The translations under genes were made by a program, and so were the position numbers. Of a stretch of DNA of 64,000 nt, positions 28,113-37,018 are shown one piece after another (the stretch's first letter is position 1; each line of letters begins with the position of its first letter). This stretch comes from an uncultured Alphaproteobacteria bacterium. Its GTDB lineage: Bacteria > Pseudomonadota > Alphaproteobacteria > UBA11222. The notes below the pieces were generated by a model. That model saw only the letters and a program-made list of their open reading frames with translations. It was not told the DNA's origin and did not search any database. Location of the stretch: the NCBI GenBank assembly GCA_947258435.1, contig CAMYID010000004.1, forward strand, positions 62,001-126,000, written 5' to 3'.

Positions 28113-28263
28113 GACATATAAAGCCAGTGTATTACCAATGCGCCGTGGTGACGGCAAGTTTCGGTCATGCTAGGCTGGCAAAGATCCCGCCACCGTGAAG
28201 GTGCCACTGATTGAAGAGCGTCAGGCGGATGGCAGGCAGAAAGAGGGGAGGGTTGTGCGCGCC

Positions 28264-29550
28264 ATGAGCCAGAAAAGTAACGGCACGGCGGACGGCTTTC
28301 TGATGATCGATGAGGCGGCGGGACTGTTCCGGGTGAACCGGAAGAGCTTTGTCGACGAGGCTGTTCTGGCGGAGGAAAAGCGACGGATCTTCGATCGTTG
28401 CTGGCTTTATGTCGGGCATGAGAGCGAGGTGGCGAAGAATGGCGATTTCGTCACCCGGAATATCGCTGACCGCAATCTGATTTTCAATCGCGACCGTGGC
28501 GGCAAGGTCAATGTTTTCTATAACACCTGCACCCATCGCGGCGCATTCGTTTGTCGCGAAGATCAGGGCAATAGCCGCCGGTTTCAGTGTTTTTATCATG
28601 GCTGGGTGTTCTCCGATGAGGGCAATCTGATCGAGGTGCCCGGCCGCGATTCCTATTGCGCGCACTTCAATGAAGATGGCAACAGCAATCTGGCGCGGGT
28701 CGAACGGCTGGACTCCTATCGCGGGCTGTATTTCATCAATTTCGGGGATGACCCGGCCAGTCTTGACGATTATCTGGGCGGGGCACGCGAATATATCGAT
28801 CTGGTGCTCGATCAGGCCGAAACCGGGATGGAGATTGTCGGCGGCACCCAGCAATATGGCGTCAATGCCAACTGGAAGCTGATGACCGAAAACAGCATCG
28901 ATGGCTATCACGCGGCCACGACCCATGCGACCTACATGGATTATCTGGTCAATTCCGGCGCTTTGGCTCAGGGCGGCGGCATGGGCGGCGGCGGTGGCCG
29001 GCAGCTTGGCAATGGCCATGCGGTGATCGAATATTATTCCCCCTGGGGGCGGCCGGTTGCCCAATGGGTGCCGCCCTGGGGCGAAGAGGCCAAACAGGAT
29101 GTCGAGGATATCAAGGCGCGGCTGCGTGCCCGGTTCGGTGAGGAAAAGGCACAGCGGATGGCGACATTAAGCCGTAATCTGCTGATCTTTCCAAATCTCG
29201 TGATCAATGATGTCATGGCGATCACTGTACGGACTTTTTATCCGGTCAGTCCGGGTCGAATGAATGTGAATGCCTGGGCTTTGGCCCCGCGGGAGGAAAA
29301 TGCCGCGTTCCGGGAACGCCGGCTTGTCAGCTTTCTGGAGTTTCTGGGGCCAGGCGGCCTTGCAACGCCCGATGATGTCGAGGCGCTGGAGATGTGTCAG
29401 CGCGGCTATAAAAATATCGCAGCCGTTGCCTGGAACGATATTTCCAAAGGCATGGCGGCCGAACAGTCAGGCACCAATGATGAAATCCAGATGCGCGCCT
29501 TCTGGCGGCAGTGGAATATGCTGATGACCGCCGGTCAGGCAGCTCAATAG
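28264..29550 (+). CDS. Rieske oxygenase alpha subunit, copy 1
   Basis: 428 residues from the ATG at 28264 (GGAGGG upstream; the frame runs back to a GTG at 28195). Rieske ligands are Cys89, His91 (CTHRG) and Cys109, His112 (CFYHGW); mononuclear iron ligands are Asp213, His216 and His221 (DGYHAATTH). The length fits oxygenases acting on aromatic acids, such as p-cumate, salicylate, anthranilate and halobenzoate. A Gly-rich loop follows near residues 232-246. It has a near-identical neighbour copy (29587-30867) and shares one beta subunit with it. Substrate is unknown. Confidence 0.93.
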   Translation: MSQKSNGTADGFLMIDEAAGLFRVNRKSFVDEAVLAEEKRRIFDRCWLYVGHESEVAKNGDFVTRNIADRNLIFNRDRGGKVNVFYNTCTHRGAFVCREDQGNSRRFQCFYHGWVFSDEGNLIEVPGRDSYCAHFNEDGNSNLARVERLDSYRGLYFINFGDDPASLDDYLGGAREYIDLVLDQAETGMEIVGGTQQYGVNANWKLMTENSIDGYHAATTHATYMDYLVNSGALAQGGGMGGGGGRQLGNGHAVIEYYSPWGRPVAQWVPPWGEEAKQDVEDIKARLRARFGEEKAQRMATLSRNLLIFPNLVINDVMAITVRTFYPVSPGRMNVNAWALAPREENAAFRERRLVSFLEFLGPGGLATPDDVEALEMCQRGYKNIAAVAWNDISKGMAAEQSGTNDEIQMRAFWRQWNMLMTAGQAAQ

Positions 29551-29586
29551 CCTGAGAAAGAACAAGAGTAGGGAGGCAGTAACGAT

Positions 29587-30867
29587 ATGGCTCAGAATGG
29601 CCCGGCCAATGGCCAGTTTATAATCGATAACAAGGATGCCGGCGTGTTCAAGGTGTCGCGGCAGGCATTTGTCGATGATACAATCCTTGCGCAGGAAAAG
29701 CGGAAGGTATTCGACCGCTGCTGGCTTTATGTGGGTCATGAGAGCGAGGTCGCAAAGAATGGCGATTTCGTCACCCGGAATATCGCCGACCGCAATCTGA
29801 TTTTCAATCGCGACCGTGGCGGCAAGGTCAATGTCTTCTACAATACCTGCACCCATCGGGGCGCGTTTGTCTGCCGGGAAAAGGAAGGCAATAGCCGCCG
29901 CTTCCAATGCTTTTATCACGGCTGGGTGTTTTCCGATGAGGGCAATCTGATCGAGGTGCCCGGTCGCGATTCCTATTGCGCGCATTTCAACGAAGACGGC
30001 AGCAGCAATCTGGCGCGGGTCGAGCGGCTGGACTCCTATCGCGGTCTCTATTTCATCAATTTCGACAAGAATGCGGGATCGCTGCATGATTATCTCGGCG
30101 GTGTCCGGGAATATATCGACCTTGTGGTGGATCAGGGTGAAGCCGGGATGGAAATCGTCGGCGGCACCCAGCAATATTCGATCAATGCCAACTGGAAGCT
30201 TCTGACCGAAAACAGTATTGATGGCTATCACGCCGCCACGACCCATGCGACCTATATGGACTATCTGGCCAATACGGCGGGCAGCCTTGCTGCTGTTGGC
30301 ATGGGCGGCGGTGGCAGACAGCTGGGTAACGGGCATGCGGCGATAGAATATTCCGCACCCTGGGGGCGGCCGGTCGCGCAGTGGGTGCCTGCCTGGGGCG
30401 ATCAGGGCAAGAAGGATATCGAGGATATCAAGGCTTTTCTGACCGAGAAATATGGTCAGGAACGGGCGGAACGGATTGCCAGTATGAACCGGAATATTCT
30501 GGTTTTCCCCAATCTTGTCATTAACGATATTATGGCGATCACCTTCCGTACCTTCTTCCCGCAGGCGCCAGGCAAGATGCATGTCAATGCCTGGGCCGTG
30601 GCGCCGATCGGCGAGAGTGAGGCCTTCCGTGAACGCCGTCTGTTCAACTTTCTTGAGTTTCTCGGGCCGGGCGGGTTCGCCACCCCCGACGATATCGAGG
30701 CGCTGGAAATGTGTCAGCGCGGCTATAAGAATGTCGAAGCGGTGGGCTGGAACGATATCTCCAAAGGTGTGATCCGGGATCAGCCTGGTACAAATGATGA
30801 ATTGCAGATGCGCGCCTTCTGGCGGCAATGGAATGCGTTAATGACGGTACAGGAGGCTGCGGAATGA
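29587..30867 (+). CDS. Rieske oxygenase alpha subunit, copy 2
   Basis: 426 residues. Rieske ligands Cys88, His90, Cys108, His111; iron ligands Asp212, His215, His220. From about residue 42 to 159 it differs from copy 1 at only three positions, while the N-terminal 40 residues and the catalytic half differ much more. Both copies retain all metal ligands, so both are likely active. A good ribosome binding site (GGGAGG) precedes the ATG. Its stop overlaps the beta-subunit start, so this copy is the one directly coupled to the small subunit. Confidence 0.93.
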   Translation: MAQNGPANGQFIIDNKDAGVFKVSRQAFVDDTILAQEKRKVFDRCWLYVGHESEVAKNGDFVTRNIADRNLIFNRDRGGKVNVFYNTCTHRGAFVCREKEGNSRRFQCFYHGWVFSDEGNLIEVPGRDSYCAHFNEDGSSNLARVERLDSYRGLYFINFDKNAGSLHDYLGGVREYIDLVVDQGEAGMEIVGGTQQYSINANWKLLTENSIDGYHAATTHATYMDYLANTAGSLAAVGMGGGGRQLGNGHAAIEYSAPWGRPVAQWVPAWGDQGKKDIEDIKAFLTEKYGQERAERIASMNRNILVFPNLVINDIMAITFRTFFPQAPGKMHVNAWAVAPIGESEAFRERRLFNFLEFLGPGGFATPDDIEALEMCQRGYKNVEAVGWNDISKGVIRDQPGTNDELQMRAFWRQWNALMTVQEAAE

Positions 30868-31376
30868 GCCAGACAGCAAAGATCGCGAATGTGCGGGAAT
30901 TGAGCCGCCATGATTTTGAGGACTTTCTCTATGAGGAAGCTGCGATGCTGGATGAGTGGCGGCTGAATGACTGGCTTGATCTGTTCACAGATGATGCGCA
31001 ATACATGGTGCCGTCGACCAATTGCGCCGAGGATGCGACCCCGGCCAACGCGCTTTTCTATATCGCGGATAACCGCTTCCGGTTGGGCGAGCGGGTGGTG
31101 CGGCTCAGCAAGAAAACCGCGCATGCGGAATGGCCTCGCTCAAAGACCCGGCATATGGTGCATAATGTCCGTATCCGCAGTGTCGAGGGGGATGAATATG
31201 CGGTAACCTGCAATTTCGTAACCTATCGCACAAAGAACGATCAGACAGAAACCTATCTGGGCCATCACGAATACAAGATTGTGAGCAGTCCCGACGGGCT
31301 CAGGATCCGGGAAAAGAAATCGGTGCTCGATCTCGATACGATCCGGCAGCAGGGCAAGATCAGTATCATTATCTGA
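30864..31376 (+). CDS. Rieske oxygenase beta subunit
   Basis: 170 residues from the ATG at 30864, which overlaps the upstream stop (ATGA) and has AGGAGG well placed; an in-frame earlier start would run into the alpha gene. Family segments are FLYEEAAMLDEWRLNDWLDL, RLSKKTAHAEWPRSKTRH and the final LDLDTIRQQGKISIII. It is the small subunit of the oxygenase and presumably pairs with both alpha copies. It is only distantly similar to the beta subunit of the minus-strand operon. Confidence 0.93.
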   Translation: MSQTAKIANVRELSRHDFEDFLYEEAAMLDEWRLNDWLDLFTDDAQYMVPSTNCAEDATPANALFYIADNRFRLGERVVRLSKKTAHAEWPRSKTRHMVHNVRIRSVEGDEYAVTCNFVTYRTKNDQTETYLGHHEYKIVSSPDGLRIREKKSVLDLDTIRQQGKISIII

Positions 31377-31420
31377 CCGGTGTGAATTGCCCGCAGGTTA
31401 CAAGTAAATGGGGAAGGACG

Positions 31421-32323
31421 ATGGCAGCGGATTTCAGATACAAGAAGCTCGGCTATGTCGCACTCAATGCGACCGATATCGAAAAGTCGGCGGCATTTTA
31501 CGAAAATATGGTGGGGCTCGATCCGGTCGGGGTGGGGGCGCAAGGCGAACATTTCTTCCGTTGCAGCAACGATCATCACAACATCATCGTCTATCCTGCT
31601 GACACGGGCGGGCTGAAACGCATTGGCTGGCAGATGGAAGATGACGTCAATCTCGATCGGGCATTCGACCATTTCACGGAGATCGGGCTTGACCCGCAAT
31701 GGATCGACAAGGCGGAGTCCGATGCGTTGCAGCAGGGGCGCACATTCCGGCTTGTCGAACCCAATAGCGGTGCGACATTCGAATATTACGCGGCCATCAT
31801 GCAGTTCATTCCGAATTTCTCGCAAAAGGTCACGAAAATCGCCCGGCTTGGCCATGTGGTGCTGACACTGAGGAATTTCGAGAAGGCAAAGCCCTTTTTC
31901 ATCGAGCAGATGAATTTCCGGGTATCGGATTATATCGAGGGATCGATTGCTTTCATGCGCTGCTTTCCCAATCCGTACCATCACAGCTTCGCGATCGGCG
32001 GCGGCGATGAAAACCGGCTCAATCATGTGAATTTCATGGTCACCGATATCGATGATATCGGCAAGGGCAATGTGCGCGCCAAACACAGTCAGGTTCCCAT
32101 CGTCTATGGGCCCGGACGTCATCCGCCCTCGGACAGTATTTTCCTCTATTTCCTCGATCCCGACGAGGTGACGGTCGAGTTCAGTTTCGGAATGGAGGAA
32201 TTTCCGGAGGAAAATCCGCGTTTGCCGCGCATGCTGGAGCCCAGCCTCGATACCATCGATTATTGGGGTGGGCTACCCGATCCGCGCTTTGCCGCGAAAG
32301 GGCCGATTGAAAAGGCGAGCTGA
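31421..32323 (+). CDS. Extradiol dioxygenase (VOC family)
   Basis: 300 residues from the ATG at 31421 (GGAAGG upstream); the frame continues back to a GTG at 31382. Two vicinal-oxygen-chelate domains. Likely iron ligands are His145 (LGHVVL), His202 (LNHVNF) and Glu253 (VTVEFS), the normal 2-His-1-Glu set, so it should be an active ring-cleaving enzyme. It is distant from the extradiol enzyme at 22619-23518. Its position after oxygenase genes and before an SDR and a decarboxylase suggests cleavage of a carboxylated catechol, like CmtC of p-cumate degradation; that is inference. Confidence 0.85.
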   Translation: MAADFRYKKLGYVALNATDIEKSAAFYENMVGLDPVGVGAQGEHFFRCSNDHHNIIVYPADTGGLKRIGWQMEDDVNLDRAFDHFTEIGLDPQWIDKAESDALQQGRTFRLVEPNSGATFEYYAAIMQFIPNFSQKVTKIARLGHVVLTLRNFEKAKPFFIEQMNFRVSDYIEGSIAFMRCFPNPYHHSFAIGGGDENRLNHVNFMVTDIDDIGKGNVRAKHSQVPIVYGPGRHPPSDSIFLYFLDPDEVTVEFSFGMEEFPEENPRLPRMLEPSLDTIDYWGGLPDPRFAAKGPIEKAS

Positions 32324-32360
32324 CGCCAGGAAGAGGCCGTAAAGGCCGGGGAGAATGGGA

Positions 32361-33122
32361 ATGACAGGGAAACTTTCCGGACAAGTCGCAATTGTCACCG
32401 GTGCGGCGCAGGGGATCGGGCGTGCGATTTGCGAACGGCTGGCCGCTGATGGGGCGAGCCTGATGATGGCGGATGTGGATGCGGATGGTCTGCAGGAAGC
32501 GGTCGATGTTGTTGCGCGCGCCGGTCAGGTGGAAATCCTCACTCATGTTGGCGATCTGAGTGAGGAGGCGGTTGCCAATGAGCTGATCAAGGCTACGGTT
32601 GAACGCTGGGGAAAGATCGACATTCTGGTGAATAATGCGGGCGGTGGCGTGATCAAGCCGTTTCTCGAGCAAACACCCGAAACATTGCGCATCACGCTCG
32701 ATCGCAACCTGTGGACGACGCTTTGGTGCACCCGCGCGGCAATCCCTGAAATGCAGAAAAAGAAATATGGCCGGGTCGTCAATATCGGCGCGGACTCGGT
32801 CAGAAACGGGCTGTGGCAGCACGCCGCCTATAACGCCGCGAAAGGCGGTGTGCATGGGCTGACCACGGGGCTCGCACGTGAATTCGCCGAAGACGGCATC
32901 ACCTTCAACACGGTAGCACCCTGCGCGGTCGCGACCCCGCAGCTTCAGGCGCTGATCGGTCAGGGAATTCCGCTGGTCGATGATTTTATCGGCGTGATCC
33001 CGATGGGCCGCGCCGGCGAAATGCGCGAGGTGGCGTCGGCTGTCAGCTATCTGGCGTCCGAAGAAGCCTCCTTCATCACGGGGCAGACGATCAGTGTGAA
33101 TGGCGGCAGCACCATGCTGTAA
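32361..33122 (+). CDS. SDR dehydrogenase, probable dihydrodiol dehydrogenase
   Basis: 253 residues, classical SDR with TGAAQGIG near 14-21, NNAGGG and the catalytic YNAAKGG. I chose the ATG at 32361 because GGGGAG (32348-32353) is correctly spaced for it, not for the ATG six bases earlier. By context it oxidises the cis-dihydrodiol made by the adjacent oxygenase, as CmtB does in p-cumate degradation. It is not close to the BphB-like SDR of the other operon. SDR family is certain, substrate is inferred. Confidence 0.88.
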   Translation: MTGKLSGQVAIVTGAAQGIGRAICERLAADGASLMMADVDADGLQEAVDVVARAGQVEILTHVGDLSEEAVANELIKATVERWGKIDILVNNAGGGVIKPFLEQTPETLRITLDRNLWTTLWCTRAAIPEMQKKKYGRVVNIGADSVRNGLWQHAAYNAAKGGVHGLTTGLAREFAEDGITFNTVAPCAVATPQLQALIGQGIPLVDDFIGVIPMGRAGEMREVASAVSYLASEEASFITGQTISVNGGSTML

Positions 33123-33172
33123 GGCCCCTGCCCTGAGCGCAGGCCGTTCCCGATTGTGAGGACAACTGGTTT

Positions 33173-34177
33173 ATGAAAGTCGTCGATGTTCACGCCCATA
33201 TGGTACCCAGGGACTTTCCCGCCGATCCGTCAGGTGGCAAGAACCCGCGCTGGCCCTGTATGCAATGCAATGCGGAAGATGCGCGCAAGGCAACGGTGAT
33301 GATTGCCGACAAGCCGTTCCGTGCGATTGACGATCGCTGTTGGGATGTGGATCGACGGCTTGAGGATATGCGCGCCGAGGGGGTCGATGCGCAGGCTCTT
33401 TCGCCAATGCCCGAGCTTCTGTCCTACTGGTTCGATGTGGATGATACGATCGTCATGGGCCGGCATATCGCGGAAGCCATCAGCGGCATGATCCGGACAG
33501 CGCCGGAGCATTTTTACGGGCTTGGCATGGTGCCGTTGCAGGATCCGGTCCGGGCGGCGGAAGAGCTGGCTGTTCTGAAGCGCGATTTTGGCCTGCACGG
33601 GGTGCAGATCGCGACCAATATTTTGGGCAAGGATCTCGGTGATCCGCATTTCGAGCCGTTTTTTGCCGCCGCGGAAGAGCTTGACATGTCGGTCTTTGTC
33701 CATGGTCTGCAACCGGTCGGACAGGAACGCTGGGGTGCCAATCCGATGATGGGGGCACTGGCAGGCTATCCGCTGGACAGCGCGCTGGCGATCGCGTCGC
33801 TTGTCAATGCGCAAATCCTGAACCGGTTTCCCAAATTGCGGCTTAGCTTCAGCCATGGGGGCGGGGCGGCTGCGACCGTCCTTAACCGGATGACACAGGC
33901 CTGGCGCAGCGCGCCGGCACTTCAGAAGGCAATGCCGCACTCACCGATCGAGGTGGCGCGTGGATTTTACTATGACACGCTTGTCTATGAGCCGGCGCTG
34001 TTGCGTTTTCTCGTTGAGTTGCTTGGCGCGGACCGGATTTTTATCGGGACCGATTATCCCTTCCCGATCCGGCAGGTCGATCCGGTCGGCTTCCTGCGCG
34101 ATTGTGATCTCGCTGACGAGGCAATGGAGGCAATGCGGGGCAGTAATGCCTTGCGATTCCTGGGTGTGGCCGCGTAA
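33173..34177 (+). CDS. ACMSD-like amidohydrolase, probable decarboxylase
   Basis: 334 residues, the length of 2-amino-3-carboxymuconate semialdehyde decarboxylase (ACMSD). The zinc site is complete: His7 and His9 (HAH), His177 (FVHG) and Asp294 (GTDYP), with the catalytic His228 (SHGGG). Three of these fall on the same residue numbers as in the Pseudomonas ACMSD (177, 228, 294). ACMSD removes CO2 from an extradiol ring-fission product, so here it probably decarboxylates the product of the VOC dioxygenase. Aromatic acid decarboxylases of the same superfamily (gamma-resorcylate, 5-carboxyvanillate) are alternatives. Confidence 0.85.
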   Translation: MKVVDVHAHMVPRDFPADPSGGKNPRWPCMQCNAEDARKATVMIADKPFRAIDDRCWDVDRRLEDMRAEGVDAQALSPMPELLSYWFDVDDTIVMGRHIAEAISGMIRTAPEHFYGLGMVPLQDPVRAAEELAVLKRDFGLHGVQIATNILGKDLGDPHFEPFFAAAEELDMSVFVHGLQPVGQERWGANPMMGALAGYPLDSALAIASLVNAQILNRFPKLRLSFSHGGGAAATVLNRMTQAWRSAPALQKAMPHSPIEVARGFYYDTLVYEPALLRFLVELLGADRIFIGTDYPFPIRQVDPVGFLRDCDLADEAMEAMRGSNALRFLGVAA

Positions 34178-34186
34178 AACAACCTG

Positions 34187-34519
34187 ATGTCAGACGAGTC
34201 TCAACTTATACGCCTGTGTGCGACAGATGCTGTGCCGGACGGGCATCCGCTCAAGGTGGAACTGCCGGACCGGTCACCGGTCGCCGTTTATCGCATAGAA
34301 GGCGAATTCTACGTTACGGACGATACCTGTACCCATGGGGAAGCATCGCTGACCGATGATGGGGAGCTTGACGGTTTCAACATCGAGTGCACTTTTCATT
34401 TCGGTATTTTCGATGTCCGCACGGGGAAGGTCGTGGCGCGGCCCTGCACGATCCCGCTTAAGACTTATGCGGTTACGCTGCGTGACGATGCGGTCTGGAT
34501 CAGCCCCGATCCCGCTTAG
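34187..34519 (+). CDS. Rieske ferredoxin
   Basis: 110 residues. Rieske ligands are Cys48 and His50 (CTHGEASL) and Cys68 and His71 (CTFHFGIF). It is a soluble electron carrier and the last gene of the plus-strand cluster, nine bases after the decarboxylase gene. No reductase follows, so electrons must come from another reductase, most simply the BphA4-like protein of the facing operon. A T-run at 34547-34554 follows but lacks a well-placed stem. Confidence 0.93.
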   Translation: MSDESQLIRLCATDAVPDGHPLKVELPDRSPVAVYRIEGEFYVTDDTCTHGEASLTDDGELDGFNIECTFHFGIFDVRTGKVVARPCTIPLKTYAVTLRDDAVWISPDPA

Positions 34520-34562
34520 GGCCGCATTGCGGGATATCTTCACTGCTTTTTTTTGTGGCTGT

Positions 34563-35756
34563 TCAGGACTTCTTATGGATGATTTTCTGCGCATAGAGGG
34601 CGTCGAGTTCAGCCGCGGTGAGTTTTAGTATGTCGCCGAGTATTGCTTCATTATGCTCGCCGACTTCGGCGATCTCTGGTCGCAGCCGGCTTTCTGAATT
34701 GGTCGTCCGCATCGGCGTGTTGGGGACCTTGAAGGTGCCCACATCGTCATGCATTTCCACCTGCGCGCCGCGAAAGGCAACTTGCGGCTGGTTCATCGAT
34801 TCTTCCATGGTCAGGAAGCGGGTCACGGGGCAACCCCCGGCGCTGATGATCGCTTCCGCCTCGATAGCGGTATAGTCGGCGGCCCATTCTTCAAGCCCCG
34901 CCATCAACTCTTCCCATGCCTTGAAATGGCCCTGGGTGTTGAGCGGATATTTTTCCTTCCATTCAGGATGTCCGATCGCTGCCAGCAGATCATCATAATT
35001 CTTCAGCGATAAAGGCACGACCAGAATGAAGCCGTCACTGGTTGCAATGGGGATGAAGCTCGGCCGACCCCGTTTGGGGGGAAACTGCGCCTCCTGATAT
35101 TCGAAGGCGAGCACTGAGTGCATGACATCCATCATTGCGATATCAAGCCGCTCCCCCTGACCTGTCCGTTCGCGTCGGAACAGCGCCGCGCAGATCGCAC
35201 CCATTGCATGGGTCGCGCCCATGAAGTCAGCGGTCGCATCATTGTTGCGCATCGGTTTTTCAAGCGCCGGCTCATAGGATTTCCTGGAGAGCTCCCAGCC
35301 GCTGGCCGCATGAATAATCGGTGCGTAGGCGGACAAGCCCGATGCGGGTCCTTCCTGTCCGTAACCGGAGACTGAACAATAGATGATGTCAGGTTTGCGG
35401 TCGCGCAAGGTGGCGTAGTCGAGGCCATGGCGTTGCATGACGCCGGGGCGGTAATTCTCAATCACCACGTCGGAGATGTCGAGCAAGCGGAAGAACAGAT
35501 CGATGCCTTCCGGCGTGGTCAGGTCGATGGACACGCTTTTCTTGCCGGCATTTACCTGCGCGAAATAGGTGCCCTTGCCACCGCGCCGGGGCACGCCCGA
35601 ACGCATATAATCGCCGCCGGGCGGTTCCACCTTGATGATCTCCGCCCCCATATCGGCCATCAACCGTGTGGCATAGGGACCTGCGACATAGGCTGTCAGG
35701 TCAAGCACCCGCACCCCCTCAAGCGCGCCGGGGGATGTTGCTGTCTGATTGTTCAT
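34563..35756 (-). CDS. CaiB/BaiF family CoA-transferase, copy 3 of the trio
   Basis: 397 residues from the ATG at 35756. Class III CoA-transferase: N-terminal GVRVLDLTAYVAGPYATRLM and MGAEIIKVEPPGGD, then YAPIIHAASG. The catalytic Asp is probably Asp177 in TADFMG. It moves CoA between carboxylic acids, with a mixed anhydride at that Asp. The acid is unknown; position next to aromatic genes suggests an aromatic or ring-derived acid. It is 45 bases downstream of the next copy. It converges on the ferredoxin gene. Confidence 0.9.
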   Translation of the reverse strand: MNNQTATSPGALEGVRVLDLTAYVAGPYATRLMADMGAEIIKVEPPGGDYMRSGVPRRGGKGTYFAQVNAGKKSVSIDLTTPEGIDLFFRLLDISDVVIENYRPGVMQRHGLDYATLRDRKPDIIYCSVSGYGQEGPASGLSAYAPIIHAASGWELSRKSYEPALEKPMRNNDATADFMGATHAMGAICAALFRRERTGQGERLDIAMMDVMHSVLAFEYQEAQFPPKRGRPSFIPIATSDGFILVVPLSLKNYDDLLAAIGHPEWKEKYPLNTQGHFKAWEELMAGLEEWAADYTAIEAEAIISAGGCPVTRFLTMEESMNQPQVAFRGAQVEMHDDVGTFKVPNTPMRTTNSESRLRPEIAEVGEHNEAILGDILKLTAAELDALYAQKIIHKKS

Positions 35757-35801
35757 TCTACAAACCAACCATTATTAGAAAAACGCGTCAATCACAGCCT
35801 G

Positions 35802-36980
35802 CTATGCGGCGAACAGCACGCCTTCCGCTGTCAACTGATCAATATCGGACCGGTCAAGACCAAGCCAGCTTTGCAATATCTCGGCATTATCGCTGCCCAG
35901 ATCCGGGACAAAGGGTTTGGGCCGTGCCTCGCTTTGCATCAGTCGCAGCGGTGTTGTGGGGATAAGATAGGGGCCTGCTCCGTCATCGATTTCAACTACC
36001 CCGTCGCGCGCATCCACTTGCGGATCATGCATCGATTCCCACACATCGCGATAGCGCGAGCAGGGGCAACCGCCTTCGCGGATAATCTCCTCGCACTCCT
36101 CGGCGCTGCGCTCGCTCGTCCATTTTTCGAGCTCCGCCATCAGGAGCGACCAGTTTTTAAGCCGGTCCCTGGTGTTGAGCGGGAATTTTTCGAGCCATTC
36201 GGGGTGCCCCACTGCATTGGCGAGATCGCTGAAATTCTTGGGCGAGATGGGGTTGACGATAATGAAACCATCCTTCGTCCGTACCGGGCCGTAATTGGGG
36301 CGTTGGCGTTCTGCCTTGAATTGCAGTTCGTGAATTTCATAGGCGAGGATATTCTGCATCACCTCGGTCATGGCGATATCGATCTCTTCGCCCTTGCCGG
36401 TTTTCTCCCGCTTCAGCAGGGCAGCAGAGATCGCTCCCATGGCAAGCGAGGCGGCAAGATAGTCTGCCGTGGCATTCGCGCCGTTCAGTGGCCGGTCGAG
36501 ATGGTCCTGATAGGACATCACCGCCAGGTCATAGCCGCTTGCCGCATGGATGATGGGAGCGTAGGCGGCGCGGCCCGATGCCGGGCCCTGCTGGCCATAG
36601 CCTGAGATGCTGCAATAGATAAGATCGGGTTTATGCTGTTTGAGATCGTCATAGCCCAGTCCGAAATTACGCATCACACCGGGGCGGAAATTCTGGATGA
36701 CCACATCGGTCTTGCCAGCAAGCCGCAACACCAGCTCCACCGCGCGCGGATCCTTTAAATCGACAGAGATGCTTTTCTTGCCGCAATTGATCTGCCCGAA
36801 ATAGGGGCTCTTGCCGTCGCGCCGGGGGGGTGCCCCGCGCAGCAGATCACCGCTTGGCGGTTCGACCTTGACTACTTCCGCGCCAAGGTCCGCCATCAGC
36901 CGGGTGCCAAAGGGGCCGGCCACCACACCTGTGAAATCAAGCACCCGCACACCGTCGAGCGCGCCTGCCGCTTTCTGCAT
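35802..36980 (-). CDS. CaiB/BaiF family CoA-transferase, copy 2 of the trio
   Basis: 392 residues. N-terminal GVRVLDFTGVVAGPFGTRLM, then KVEPPSGDLLRG, YAPIIHAASGYDL and the probable catalytic Asp in TADYLAAS. It is closer to copy 1 (37019-38221) than to copy 3, judging from shared FTGV, GDLLRGA and FRPGV segments. Same class III chemistry as copy 3. Thirty-eight bases separate it from copy 1, so all three are probably one transcript. Confidence 0.9.
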   Translation of the reverse strand: MQKAAGALDGVRVLDFTGVVAGPFGTRLMADLGAEVVKVEPPSGDLLRGAPPRRDGKSPYFGQINCGKKSISVDLKDPRAVELVLRLAGKTDVVIQNFRPGVMRNFGLGYDDLKQHKPDLIYCSISGYGQQGPASGRAAYAPIIHAASGYDLAVMSYQDHLDRPLNGANATADYLAASLAMGAISAALLKREKTGKGEEIDIAMTEVMQNILAYEIHELQFKAERQRPNYGPVRTKDGFIIVNPISPKNFSDLANAVGHPEWLEKFPLNTRDRLKNWSLLMAELEKWTSERSAEECEEIIREGGCPCSRYRDVWESMHDPQVDARDGVVEIDDGAGPYLIPTTPLRLMQSEARPKPFVPDLGSDNAEILQSWLGLDRSDIDQLTAEGVLFAA

Positions 36981-37018
36981 TTTCCGATCCTCCCCAATTC
37001 GTGTAGCTGTGCCGATCG

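Noticed and set aside
29467-30828. 453-codon minus-strand open frame
   Set aside because: Mirror of the duplicated alpha-subunit gene; composition is rich in His, Ile and Arg and the frame exists only because of GC-rich codon bias.
35427-36605. 392-codon plus-strand open frame
   Set aside because: Antisense to two CoA-transferase genes; shadow frame.
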